Shown piece by piece: positions 22,695 to 33,651 of a stretch of DNA of 64,000 bases. A program made the translations under genes and the position numbers. Numbering within the stretch: position 1 is the stretch's first letter; each line of letters begins with the position of its first letter. This stretch comes from Lichina pygmaea (Eukaryota > Ascomycota > Lichinomycetes > Lichinales > Lichinaceae): positions 1,860,001 to 1,924,000 of the forward strand of contig OY730169.1 in NCBI GenBank assembly GCA_963422465.1. The letters are read 5' to 3'. The notes beneath the pieces were generated by a model, which was not told where the DNA came from, searched no databases, and saw only the letters and a list, made by a program, of their open reading frames with translations.

Positions 22695-24104
22695 TCAGCC
22701 TTTGCTGAAGCGCCTGAACCAACCCTTCCGCTTCTTGTCCTTGCCTTCCGGCGTCGCGGCCGAAGAGCCGGCGCTCGGGTTCGAGCTGCCCAGCTCGATG
22801 GGCCCTCCAGCGGCGTAGGCCGGGTCTTTTGGTCGCAGATGCAGTGGAACCCGAGGCGCAACCTCCTCGGCGGCCCCGGATCCGGAGCCGCGCTGGGGGT
22901 CTTCGGTGACGGGGTAGTTCATAGGCCCACGATCGTAGGTGGGCGTGTCCAACGATGGAACATCGCCGAAGCCAGTGAAGCCGTACGCCTCGCCGAGGTC
23001 GGGCTGCTTCGGCGGCGGCGGCGGCGGCGGCGGCTGCTGGATGCGGTCGACGGAGCTGTTCTCGCTGCTCGGGTCGGTCGAGTTGCCCCACTGCTCGGTC
23101 GAGTTGTGGCTGCCGTTAGAGCCCGAGGTAACGGTGTCGTACGAGCGGTGGTAGCTCTGCGACGGGTACACGGGCGGACCGTGGCGGAGGCCATAGCCGG
23201 CTGAGTCCGACGTCATGCGCGAGGGCGCGAATCGAGGCCGGTACGGCGTGCCCTGGTGGGCGTAGCCGTCGACGTAGCTTTCCGGTCGGGACGAAGACAT
23301 CCGACGCCCGTAGTAGCCGTGATCGGTCGCCGCTCGGCTGGGAGCTTGATGGTGGTGAGCTGGAAGCGCCGAGGACGATGACGGGTTAGCGGACCACCGT
23401 CGCGTCTCTTGCCCTCGCGTCATGCCGCATCGACGGGAAGCCAACGCACCTTGGTGATAGCTGTAACGACGACCGTAGCCGCTCAGGCCGTCCTGCGTGA
23501 CCGGCCGGGACGGCAGCCTACGATCGTAGTTGCCGTCGGCGGCGGCCTGGAAGGACCGGATCGTGTCGAGCGGCCGCTCCCATCGACTGCGGGTCGGGTT
23601 CGACCGATCGGGGTCGGCTGAGGTAGGCCGTCGAGGGTCAGCGGCGGCGACGCAGAACGACCAAACGATCGAGACGACGCGGCGGTCCACTCACCGATGA
23701 TGTTCCCATTCTGGTCCTTGTGCTGCATCGACCGGAGCGGCGCAAGGTTCGACGACTGCGTGGCGGCGAGTGCAGCTTCGGACATCGGTCAGCGTCACGA
23801 CGACACCGGAGACAGCTCAAGATTTCAGGTGGGGGGGAGGGGGCCGTTTAAAAGGGGGGAGGAAAGCTCTGGGCCCAAGACACTCACATGGTTCTTCCTC
23901 ATTGACCGCCAGGGTCGGGTCGGCCTTGGACTTGATCCGGCCCCTCGCCTTCTCTGCCGAGCTTTCCTTGAGGTCGACCTTCTCGATTGAGCCGCTGCTC
24001 TTGTGGCTCTTGCGGGATCGGGTGCTGCCGAAGCTCGTCAGGATCGACCTTGTTCTCGGTCGATGTTGCGGCTGCGGCTGGGATCTCGCCGGCGCCACAG
24101 ACAT
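22695..24104 (-). CDS. DUF2406-family fungal protein
   Basis: Fungal-specific protein of unknown biochemical role. Three exons on the minus strand: 24104-23888, 23775-23695 and 23617-22695 (introns of 112 and 77 nt, GT-AG); 406 residues. The family core reads across the introns as ADPTLAVNEEEPSALAATQS, LAPLRSMQHKDQNGNIIADP and NPTRSRWERPLDTIRSFQAA, matching Pfam DUF2406. The rest is disordered: Tyr/Ser/Arg-rich, then a run of eight prolines near residue 307, and a basic aromatic tail (KKRKGWFRRFSKG) that could bind membranes. The start at 24104 (MSVAPARS) is preferred; an in-frame ATG at 24170 would add 22 residues. Confidence 0.85.
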
Positions 24105-26125
24105 GTTGAGGGCTCTAGCTTCCAAGCCGCGACGGTCCAAGGTCGGGCTTCGGTCAGGCCTGGAGAGCACCGCAGGCTGGGAGACGAGCCCGCAATCCCG
24201 AGCGATCGCCCTTTCCTTCCCAAGATAAACACCGAAAGAGAAAGAGAAAGAGAAAGCGAAAGCGAGAAGCAGGACGGCTTAAGCGAACGTGGGACCTTTG
24301 AACGAGGCCAAGAAGGTCATGAGCGAGCGTGGCACTGCGTGGTAAGGAACGACAAAGAGAGGGTTGCGAGAAGCCGGCCGATGTGGGTTGAAGGTCGAAC
24401 CAAGTACGGGAGTAGGTGACGGGTAGGTCGGGTGAAGTGCCGGCTATTTGGTCGATGCGACTCCAATTTTGGCTGCATGCACCAGCTGGAGATGCAATAA
24501 TTCAGAGCTGTTTATGGGCCGACACTGTCGACCGGTGGTGGTGATGTGCAGTATGCAGCCAGAGCGAAAGTGCCCTGCCGTCCAACTGCCCTAGCCCAGA
24601 GGACAAAGTGAGCCTTGACGATCACAGCAGGTGAAACATTAGTCGAACATCGGAGGAATCAGTGTCATGTTGCACTACGACCGTCTCTGGAATGCTCGGC
24701 CACGACGGCTGCCGGCAGAGGCGATGTTGGTCAGCGTTGGCGACTATCGTGACCTGCTCCAGGACTTTCGACGACGGCCTCTTCAGTCCGGACCTTGGCC
24801 AGGTCGAGCCGTGCGTGGTGCGTAGGTGGACTGTACTTGTACGAAGGGGCGGGCGCGAATATTGAGCGTCGTACGTATGTACGTATGTACTCCGTACTCC
24901 GTACGCCATCTCACACAAATCCGTTGGGAGAGCGGATTTGGGACGAAAGACAACATGCCGATGACGGTGCCAAGAGGACGAGTGCCGGTACTTTTGTCGT
25001 CCCTGCCGTCCGTTGCGGCACCTTCATTGGTACTGCCCCAGGCGTGTCAGGCAAGCGCTGAGACCTTCCCCAACGGCGGCGTTGAAACACTCTAAGCGAT
25101 GGCTGCCCTACAGTTGGCGGGTGCGATACCCAAAGATAGGCATCGAGTCTACATCCGAGAGCTCGGCGGTACGTAACGTAGAGAGGCAACAATGGAGGTG
25201 GTTGAGGGTGTGGCCGGGTAATTGTTCGCTGCACATATACATTCGTACATACGCACCTACCGTACATACTGCAGGTATCGTACTTACGTACATACGTACC
25301 TCGTACGTACGTACAGTATGTACCTCCCGCCCCTCCATCCTCGTCGATATGTCCGGAGCTTCAGCCTCAACTTGGTGTTTGTTTGCGCTGGCCGGGGGGG
25401 GGGGCGGGGCTTGGCGTAAAAGTGCTTCCGTAATCTCGCCAGCCGTACATACGTACCTTCCTGTCCGAGCTTCTATCGGCAAAAGGAGGCTGACGTTGAG
25501 CTGACTAAGCGACCGTTTCGCTTAGTCATGCGGATCGCTATACGTACCTACTGTACAACTACCGTATATTCGTACCCCTCCGTGCCCTCGTACTGTGCGT
25601 ATGTACGGAGCTACCAGTGTGGCAGATGCAGGCACACAACGGAAGTACGAGGTACTTTACGTACGAGGGATGCTTATTAAGCGAGAGCCTGTCAGATACC
25701 GGTACTGTAGTTATCAGTCACGTGACCTACCCAACCTGAGAGATCTACTGACTCCTACCACAGCAGCTCTGTTACCCTGGATCACTGTGTCTTCTGACAT
25801 GTTTGGGTCGGTTCTACTGAGCTTCAATAAGCTCAAGCTCTCTCACCGGCCCGTCGGCCGTTGATGATCACCAGCGGAAGCCGAATCAGAAGGTCCACTG
25901 GGACGACGACCCGCGGAGGACGCCCCTCATGGGGAAAAGCGACACAAGCCTACCCCCGTGAGACTGTACCGATCATGTCAGTGGGCGGTACATACGTATC
26001 TGTAGTCTCCATCGTCTATGGTATATAGTGGTCGCCGAAGAAGCACGGGACTGGGATACTAGTGGTACCACCAGCAACAGTCTTCGTTTGGGCTCTTGTA
26101 GAAAAAGTGACAAGAGAACAACATT

Positions 26126-26690
26126 TGGGATGCACTAGGTTTGTGGGACTCCCAAGGATCTTGCTACAGCCAAGCTGATCTTGGAACAGAAATATCACAG
26201 ATAGCCTTTGTGGTGGCAATCACTGGTAATAATCCCGGGTTGCCAGACAAGTACCCGCGCATCATGATCGTCTGCCTTCGATCAAGCGATCGCCGGCAAT
26301 GGTTAGGGTATCAGCCCTGATCTGGCCCCCCTGGAAGACTACAGGTGGTGTCACGATGTCGGGCACGTGACCCCATCTCTCCCTGTATAGCCCACACAGA
26401 CGCCGGCCAGATCTTAGCTGGATCATCATCTTACGCACATGATTCACACCCCCGTTACTGCCATAGGCGTCAGTCCGCTAATGGTGGGATACAATAGGTA
26501 TGTGAGAACCCGGAGTATCTTGCTACAGCAGCACTGATTTGCCCTTGGAACAGAATCATTGCAGAGAGCTTTTGCAGTGGCAGCTACTGGTGACGTCCGG
26601 GGTTGCCAGATGGAAACACCACGAAATATGGCCGTCTGACTTGGATCGAGCGATCTTGGGCAGTCAAGGCATTAGCCCTGAGCTAGCCTA
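26126..26690. repeat. Diverged direct repeat, two ~200-bp copies
   Basis: Copy 1 is about 26126-26323 and copy 2 about 26484-26690. They share in the same order GGATCTTGCTACAG / GAGTATCTTGCTACAG, CTTGGAACAGAA, a GTGGCA(A/G)(T/C)(C/T)ACTGGT block, GGGTTGCCAGA, a GTCTG then GATC(A/G)AGCGATC block, and (T/A)(C/T)AGCCCTGA. Substitutions between copies are many. The unit is not recognised. Confidence 0.75.
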
Positions 26691-26842
26691 ACAACTCCTG
26701 GTTTCACACGCTCTGAGATGATCCGGAACACCCGGCAAATCCTAGCGCAGGCCAGAAAACAATAGATCCTATCACCATCCAGTGCTATAATAAGGTGGGA
26801 GAAACAGAAGACAAGCAATGTCAAGCTAGGATGCTTGAGCTT

Positions 26843-26865
26843 GGGGGGGGGGGGGGGGGGGGGGG
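26843..26865. repeat. Homopolymer run, 23 G
   Basis: An uninterrupted G run between the two repeat pairs of the island. Confidence 0.95.
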
Positions 26866-26898
26866 TGTCTTTTTTCGTTCAGACAGGCCTAGTCCGGT

Positions 26899-27274
26899 CA
26901 AGCAGCAAGCCCAGCTGGCCGCAGCCTTTAACACTAAGACAGCTACAGCCTTAACCTTCACCACCACAGCAGTCACAGCCATTGTCCGATATAGTCAATG
27001 TCAGCTGTCCCTGGATAGCGTCCTCCTGGGCGCTTTCCGAGTTGGGCGGTGAACCAGGAGCCGGACCAATTCGATCCACGACTGTTCCCTGGTGGTACAT
27101 GTCTCGTTCAACCACAAGCCAAGCTGGCCACAGCTTTCACTACAACAGCCATGGCAATTGTTCTATGTGGTCAGACTCAATTATCCTTTGAACAGGATAC
27201 TCCTAGATGCTTTCCCGGGCAGCTAGCCATGAGCCAGACCGATTTGATCCACGTCTTTTCTCAGGTCGTACATG
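26899..27274. repeat. Diverged tandem pair following the G run
   Basis: Two adjacent segments, about 26899-27101 and 27109-27274, share CAAGC(C)CAGCTGGCC(G/A)CAGC(C/T)TT at the start, a GCAATTGT/GCCATTGT block, then GAT(C)CCAC and a GGT(G/C)GTACATG end. In one frame each encodes a related string (AQLAAAF..TTAVTAIV and AKLATAF..TTAMAIV), so the unit may once have been coding. Confidence 0.6.
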
Positions 27275-27304
27275 TGCCAAAGATCTAAACAAATAACATT
27301 GTCG

Positions 27305-27556
27305 ATGGTAGGTAGCAGTCCGACCAGAAGCCCACCTGCCACCACTGATGGGACACTGAAGTGGAAGACGACAGATGATAAGATACTGAAGTGGAAAGCG
27401 ACAGATGATAGGACGCCGAAGTGGAAGGCGGCAGATGCCAGGCTGGAGAAGCTGTCGGACCATGGTAGCGGGGCCAAGACCCCCAGGACTGGTGTCGCCA
27501 CATCTTCTGCCATCAAAACTGCTGATGCTGAACATGGGTCTTGGCTGCCTGGATAA
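27305..27556 (+). CDS. Possible small protein with decapeptide repeat
   Basis: A plus-strand frame from ATG 27305 to the stop at 27556 encodes 83 residues. Its core is three consecutive 30-bp units (27353-27442) reading TLKWKTTDDK, ILKWKATDDR and TPKWKAADAR, followed by the weaker LEKLSDHGSG. Changes between units are mostly conservative in this frame (Thr/Ala, Lys/Arg), which hints at coding selection. Against this, there is no known domain, the frame sits in a repeat island, and the opposite strand is open too. An upstream in-frame ATG exists at 27272. Confidence 0.25.
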   Translation: MVGSSPTRSPPATTDGTLKWKTTDDKILKWKATDDRTPKWKAADARLEKLSDHGSGAKTPRTGVATSSAIKTADAEHGSWLPG

Positions 27557-28123
27557 GGTACACCACAAAACCTGGCTCCGTACCCCATACTCCAAGGAAT
27601 TAAACAATAACACACTCCCCGAATCGATTCCTGTACAGCTCCACTGTCACAGGCATGATCGCGACGCTCTGAGTCTCGGAGCTCGGAGGTGCAGTAGTCC
27701 GACTGGCATCTGTGGTCAAGGGCCTAGACACTCAGAAGCCAGGATCGGTGGGAATTCCTGGAACATCAAGGACTTATATACCCCCCCACCCTCTCCTCCA
27801 GGAACAATCCCCTTCTTCCTATTCCACCACCCATCTATCCCACATTACAGTACTGTCGAGTGCACAAGTAGTCTACGCAGATCTTCGCTCAACAATCCTA
27901 CCATTACCGCAATGATCATCAGTCTGTCATCACTCACCCACTCACCCACCACCACCACCACTACTGGCAATTCTTATTCTTATAGCAATTTTTGTATCAT
28001 ACACGTTGTTCTCTACACACATTACATGAAATTCACCACTGCTGCATGTGCCAGAGTAAATTGACTACGAGTAGGTGTGACGGGTACGTAACTTGTGTAA
28101 TGGCAGATCTACTTGTACTGTAT

Positions 28124-28205
28124 GTTACAGCATGTGCAAGAATATACATTACAACTCCAGCATGTGCAAGATGATACGTTACACTCAGCATGTGAGTGCA
28201 ACATG
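28124..28205. repeat. Short imperfect tandem (~28 bp, three units)
   Basis: Three imperfect units built on CAGCATGTG(C/A)(A)G followed by ATACATTACA / ATACGTTACA / AACATGTC. Confidence 0.6.
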
Positions 28206-29264
28206 TCAAATGAGATTCTTTTGACTCTGTCAGTAATCACTCTGTCCTTCAGTTGCCCCTGCCGCACCCGCCACTTGCCAGCCCGTATGTACAGTATGTA
28301 CTGTACGTATGTACTGTACTGTACTCCGTACCTGTCCCTGCTTAGCCGATACAGTACCTGCCAGTATCTACCAGTTCCCCCCTCTTCCTCTTCCTCTTTT
28401 TCCTCTCCCCTCCCTGATCCCTCTCCATTGAAACACAAAGTTTTTACTTGGATCTCGCAAAGATGAACTGTACGGGTACCGAAAGAGCGAGGTCTACATA
28501 CGCACAGTACTCCGTCTGGTGATACACGCCCCGTCAGGCAATACACGCAGTACATCGTCAGGTATGTAGACACACGAACTTACCTACGAGTATTGTTCCA
28601 AAGCTGCTCGAAGCGTCAAGGATTGATAATCTGTCTTGTAACTTGATGATCAATGCTGGGGTCTTGCATAAATTGCTTCGGTTTAGATGGCATGTAAGAG
28701 TCTACTGAGTGGCATGTTATGGATAAGCTTGAAGTCAGGTCGAATACACGAAGATATTTGCGGATTGGTTACAAGGACATCTTGCGCGTGTCGGGTACGG
28801 CACGTACAGTGGCATGACACAAGTCTGCGTACACCTTCATACATAATCTACCTCGGGTTAGTCCGGAGGATCAATACATCATCACTTGCTGCTGTCGCTG
28901 TTACTCTGGTTCTGTCGCATTACTTAAGAAGATAGCAGCTGATGGGTTGTACTGGTGTACGCAGACTTGTGTCGTAACACTGTATGCACTCGTAGTCTGT
29001 AAACTCGATCGGGATTAGGGAGTTGACATGGGCCGAGGTCGGTGATCGCGGATGAGAGGTGATCGTGGTGACGACCTTGTGGAGGAAGGGGCCAAGCTTG
29101 GCTAGACTGTCTTGGAAGATGGAGCAAATTTCGCCGGACGTACAAAGCAGAAGGAGATGCCGACCTCCAAGCTCGCGGGACAGTTGGAAGGAACGGTCGA
29201 TGAGGTCACGAAACCATTTGATTTATTGACGTTCGCGCCCAGGGAAGTGGATGAGTCTGTAAAC

Positions 29265-30124
29265 TCAGATTGCCGATGGATACAGCATCACCCGAACGGA
29301 TGCACCGAAGGATTTTGCTGGAAGATTGCTGCGAAATTGCGCTCTCACCACGCCCGAGTTTCCTGGACGGCTCTGGTCAGTGTGAGCCGAGTGTGGGCGC
29401 TGCTGCTACTGAAACGCACCATGAGGCCGAGTGACTTTGCCCCAGATGACACGAATTTTGGATCCCCGCACGACCCTTTGCGCGTGATAGACGAATGCGA
29501 CCTTCTTGCCGAGATAGAAACTGGATGCATATCATGATGAGCGTTGGTCTCCTGTCTGGTCTATTCGATCAAAATACCTTGCGGCCTTGGTGTTATCCAC
29601 GCCCTCTGAAGCCTAGTCAGCCCTCTCGTCCAAAGCAGGGTCACCGGGAACTATTCGCTTGTGGGTCAGGACAGATGGTGATTATACCGATTTTGATGAG
29701 ACTATCAAAGTGGTCAGTCGCTGTTCTTCTCAGGCCAGAAGCTGAACGTACCTGGTCCCTGGGTTTGTATTACGCTTTCCACGCTGGTAGCTTAGATGTC
29801 GGCCCCTGCGGCGATGATAATGCGCGTCAGCTCGTCCACCTCCGATAAGCTCGGGTGCTCCAATTCCAATCAGACGCGGATGAGGTTGCCAAAGCATCAC
29901 ACCGCAACCAGCGAATCTCCTCGACGGTAGTGAATGCGGCCAAGACCATAACTCACCTGACGTAAACTATACGGCCCCAAGTCGACAACACGTTAGCCAG
30001 CTGATCCGAGTAGCATCGTCACAAGCGGCATGCCGTAGCCTGCCAGTGCAGCAGGCGCAGCTGCACCCATGCTGTAATCAGGCATAAGGTCCCACTTACG
30101 ACGATGACCTTGACCCGATGACAT
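29265..30124 (-). CDS. RPL33: 60S ribosomal protein L33 (eL33, L35Ae family)
   Basis: Component of the large cytosolic ribosomal subunit. The gene is invisible as a long open frame because it is cut into seven exons on the minus strand: 30124-30100, 29966-29957, 29805-29752, 29701-29688, 29605-29578, 29520-29420 and 29362-29265. All introns (133, 151, 50, 82, 57 and 57 nt) begin GT and end AG, and phases close to a single 109-residue protein. It begins [20 protein letters not shown], continues [20 protein letters not shown] and [20 protein letters not shown], then [20 protein letters not shown], and ends [15 protein letters not shown]. These match eL33 throughout and at the usual length (yeast 107). 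Exon 2 is only 10 nt and exon 4 only 14 nt. A branch-like GCTAAC precedes exon 2 by about 25 nt. Confidence 0.93.
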
Positions 30125-30146
30125 TGTTATTGTGGTGTGCGTGTGA

Positions 30147-30164
30147 GTCTCTCTCGAGAGAGAC
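30147..30164. promoter_or_regulatory. Perfect 18-bp palindrome upstream of RPL33
   Basis: GTCTCTCTCGAGAGAGAC is identical to its reverse complement and lies 23 bp upstream of the RPL33 start codon, in the promoter or 5' untranslated region. It could be a factor site or form a hairpin; no function is shown. Confidence 0.5.
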
Positions 30165-33100
30165 AGGAGTACTGTGTATCTATCAGAGAAGACGACACAC
30201 GACAGCCTATTCGGCCGGCAAGAAGATCTGGTTGTAATAGTTAAGGGCTGGTTGGGGAAAACCGCCGGAAAACCGCAGCGAGAGCTTTTAGATTTTTATG
30301 CCTTGCTGTCGCTTTTGTGCGCGAATCTCCCCAGCGTGTGGAGCTTAGGGCTACCGGTATGTACCGTACCGAATGACAGAGCGAGATGACTCAGCTATCG
30401 GAAACGTACTGTACCTTGTACGTACGTTTTTGTACCACAGATAGAGAGTACGTATCGTGGGCCTTGGCTACGGAAGTACTTACTTCCGTACGTACGTATC
30501 TGTCGAGCAGTCGCAGAATACATACGTATGTACTCCGTACTCCGTACGTACAGTACTCGTACGTATGTACTGTATGTACCCGTGCCGCTGGGGGTGTACT
30601 ACGGTACCCCCGTCGGCACGGGTACTGTAGATATCACCGTCTTTATACAGAGTTTTGGTGTGCCCGAGATATGAAGACCGCTACGGAGTACGGGGGTACA
30701 GTGTCACGACACAAGTGCTTACGCCAGTACGAGCTGTCAGCTGCTACTTTCATAAGTAATACAACTAGATTGAGAGGTTACCTTAGTAACAACAACCAGC
30801 TATGTATTGATTCTCCGGAGCAACCCGAGGTAGATGCTTTGTTTAGGCATGGTCTACAGTCTCATTACTTTTTAGTGGGATTGCGAATACTTCTGTCGCC
30901 GGCTTCCGTACTTGGGGTCTTGATAAAACTCTCTCGATCCGACATTCGCTATGCTGTGCCGGTATAACTTAAAATCGCTGTTAGCTGATCTTGAAGTGAC
31001 CTGTGCAACATGACTGCTGCGCTTCCTACTATCGTGGGGTTTGAAGAGTAATCTATCCTTGGGAACTGAGAGACTTGAGATATATTTGGAGCTCGATACC
31101 TGCAACTCCCTCAAGCCATGGTGTTGTGGCCATAGTCCCGCAGGCTAGCTAGCTTAGTCAGGCGGGGCCATAAGCTCCGAGCTTGCAAGAGCCTCAATAG
31201 ATCAGACTTCTCCTCTTCTCGATAGGCCCATGGCTTAGTAATTGTGCCACATAGGGATAGCACTTAGCTATGGAAAAAGCTATGTGACAAAACACGAGGT
31301 CTCAGTCCAAACATGATTGTTTCTCGACATCCCTCTTAGCCTAGGACTGCTAAAAAAAAAGCTAGGGGTCTGTCACAATTCTCCGATCATCAGTCACAGA
31401 TCTCCTGCGTGCTGTATTTAGTGATCCGGACTCAACAACAGGAGTCACTGGCTCTATCTCTATCGTTGTATCCTGAACTTCTTGTGGTAGCAAGAAATCT
31501 TCTTTTATGGATATCGTGTTGTGGACCTTGGAGAGAGATCGATAGTTGTGAGTGAAGCATGCTGATGGCACCCAGCTCTGAAAGCACTGAAAACCCAATG
31601 CTTAGGTAGTTGTGTCTGTTGGTTTTATAAGGCACAAGACAGAGTCTGAAAACCCTGCCACATCATCGTTATCTTGCTGAGTCCGCCATATCAATGACAC
31701 TGAGCAGGCCTCAGCAACCCAAGTATAATCGACGTCTAACACAAGAGCTTCTTGTGCGGCTTTCGAAATACCATGCCCTTCTTTTGATACCCAACTCCCA
31801 CTGTCTATATGTAGACGATGGATAAATGTGGGACTGCTGTCAAGTGCTGCTGTGTAGTCACCTCAGCCAGTAACCACACGAGCCTCTGACATGTTAATCA
31901 AAGGTGGCAGCTTATCGTCTGTAATTAGCGAGAGATTGTGCGAGAACCCACATGGGTATGGCAGGTACGTACTGGGAAGTTTTCAGGTTGTAGGTGTGTG
32001 TAACCATGCCAATCTTCAGAGTATGGTTGTTAATAGACTTCTGAAGTATAGCTGAGTATTCTTTGGGGAATATCATACTTTCTGATCAGTGCCGGCCAGC
32101 CACACATTTTCCCCCAGAGGACTATTACCCCCACCAAGACGTATCTCCATAATAGCTGGCAGACTGCAGGATTAGCTGAAATCTGGCCAGCGCGGGCTGG
32201 GCGGAGAGGTACCACTGTGCTATTTTTCTCAGGAAAGAAGATCTGTATCCCGCTGATTTAACAAGTGCATGTGTAGTTGTTGTGATAACTTCTTGGCTAT
32301 CGGGCATTCGTAGTCATAAACCAAGCGACCTATGGCGGGTGAAAGAGCCAGATTTCTGGTCTGACACAGGGTAAACAGTCTCAACAGACTCGGATGTTGG
32401 ATGGTACTTGATGCCACAGTGTCCAACACAGCGGCTACCGATAGTTTCAAACATGCCGAGCCTCCAGCAATCTTCTGTTTTTGAGGGATTATCGAAGAGA
32501 ACTATCAGCCACCCGACGATGTGAATTCTGACACTGATTAATCCTGGGAATAGCTCTCTCAAGAGCTGCAAGTCAGCGACAGGCAAGAATCGACAACAAT
32601 CAATCCGTCGGTCAGTAGGATCTTCGCGGAACAATCTAGCAGAAGACTACGCTACTCACTGATATCATGATGTCTTCTAGTACTTGTTTCTTTCTTCCAA
32701 CTTGATGATCTTCTGGATAGTGTGAAGGATCTGTGTAATCCAAGACTGGATCTCACTTTGTGGGAGCTTATTCCAGTGACTGATATATTGAATCTTTGCT
32801 CTGTAGCTTTTTTACAGAGTTGTGTGATTTGTGATTTGGATACTCCAGTGATAATGGTGATTTTAGTATAAGGCTTGCCCCAGCTTAAGGGCCTGGACTC
32901 AGTCAGCAACAGTGAGTAGTTCTTTGACTTGGGTTCTTTGTGGGTGGCACGGGTGGTGGAGTTGAGCACAACAACGTTCATGATTCAGCCGAAAAGTCGT
33001 GAGACTCCTACTATTACCGACCTCCCAAAACTTTGCGACTCAACGGTTCCATACGTACAGTACGTATTGTCGCTCAGCTTGCAAGTTCCGTAGACTCGGC

Positions 33101-33651
33101 TTGTACGTTCCCGTGCCAGTCTACCCACAATGCGCTTTCAAGTCATTGCGCAACTATCACCGTAGGATACCCGTAGGTATGTACGTAACGTACAGCTCTG
33201 CAATACGTAGACTTTGAAAGAAGTCACAAATGCTACCTTGTCTCCGTTGTACGCAGCAACCTCCTCTTCCCCCCCCCCCCAAAAAAGGTCTGATAGACGG
33301 ACACCAGGTGATATGCAAAAGAGTTTACAGTGAGACCACGTCAGGCTTGTTCCTGAGCACAAGTAAGAAGTGGAACAACCAAGTGTCTCTGTTGAAGAAA
33401 GCTTTCTCTAGGGGTATCTAGACTTCTGGGTGTGTATGTGTGTGTGTTAGGGCAGGGCATCTTGGCTCCTCGAATCCTCGAAACATACCCTTTCCTGAAG
33501 AGAACCAAAGTGAATCTCTGACACGAGATCCAAGGTGCAGCATAGAAAGACAAGAAAGAGAAAGAAAGAGGATAGAGTAACCAAGGTTAGGAAAATTGCA
33601 CAACAAGGGAGTAACCGCACACACACACACACAAGTCAAACAATCATGGGC
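30165..33651. other. Gene-poor, AT-richer interval
   Basis: No intact gene is recognised in 3.5 kb. From 30400 to 30620 it is packed with TACGTAC/GTACTCCGTAC motifs. From about 31000 it is AT-richer and includes a decayed mariner-like element. A CA repeat sits at 33618-33632 just before the sugar permease. Confidence 0.5.
32000..32990 (-). mobile_element. Decayed Tc1/mariner-like DNA transposon (relic)
   Basis: On the minus strand near 32980-32660 conceptual translation gives LSWGKPYTKITIITGVSKSQ and ITQLCKKATEQRFNISVTGI, then in a shifted frame LDYTDPSHYPEDHQVGRKKQ and VLEDIMIS. This order (helix-turn-helix, basic linker, a 'DxxRSGRPKK'-like position) resembles the N-terminal DNA-binding part of fungal Tc1/mariner transposases. 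Downstream frames to about 32000 are short and scrambled, with stops and shifts, and I could not find the DDE catalytic core or terminal inverted repeats, so the borders are approximate. Confidence 0.4.

Larger units (their letters stand above)
24105..29264. other. Repeat-rich non-coding island
   Basis: Over five kilobases without a recognised gene. Contents seen in order: GTAC/TACGTA-rich tracts (24870-24910 and 25250-25330), an 11-base G run (25394-25404), a diverged 200-bp direct repeat (26126 and 26484), a 23-base G run (26843-26865), a second repeat pair (26899 and 27109), a 30-bp coding-like repeat (27353), a 28-bp tandem (28124) and another GTAC tract (28280-28335). Short open frames exist but none has a known domain. 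Confidence 0.5.
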
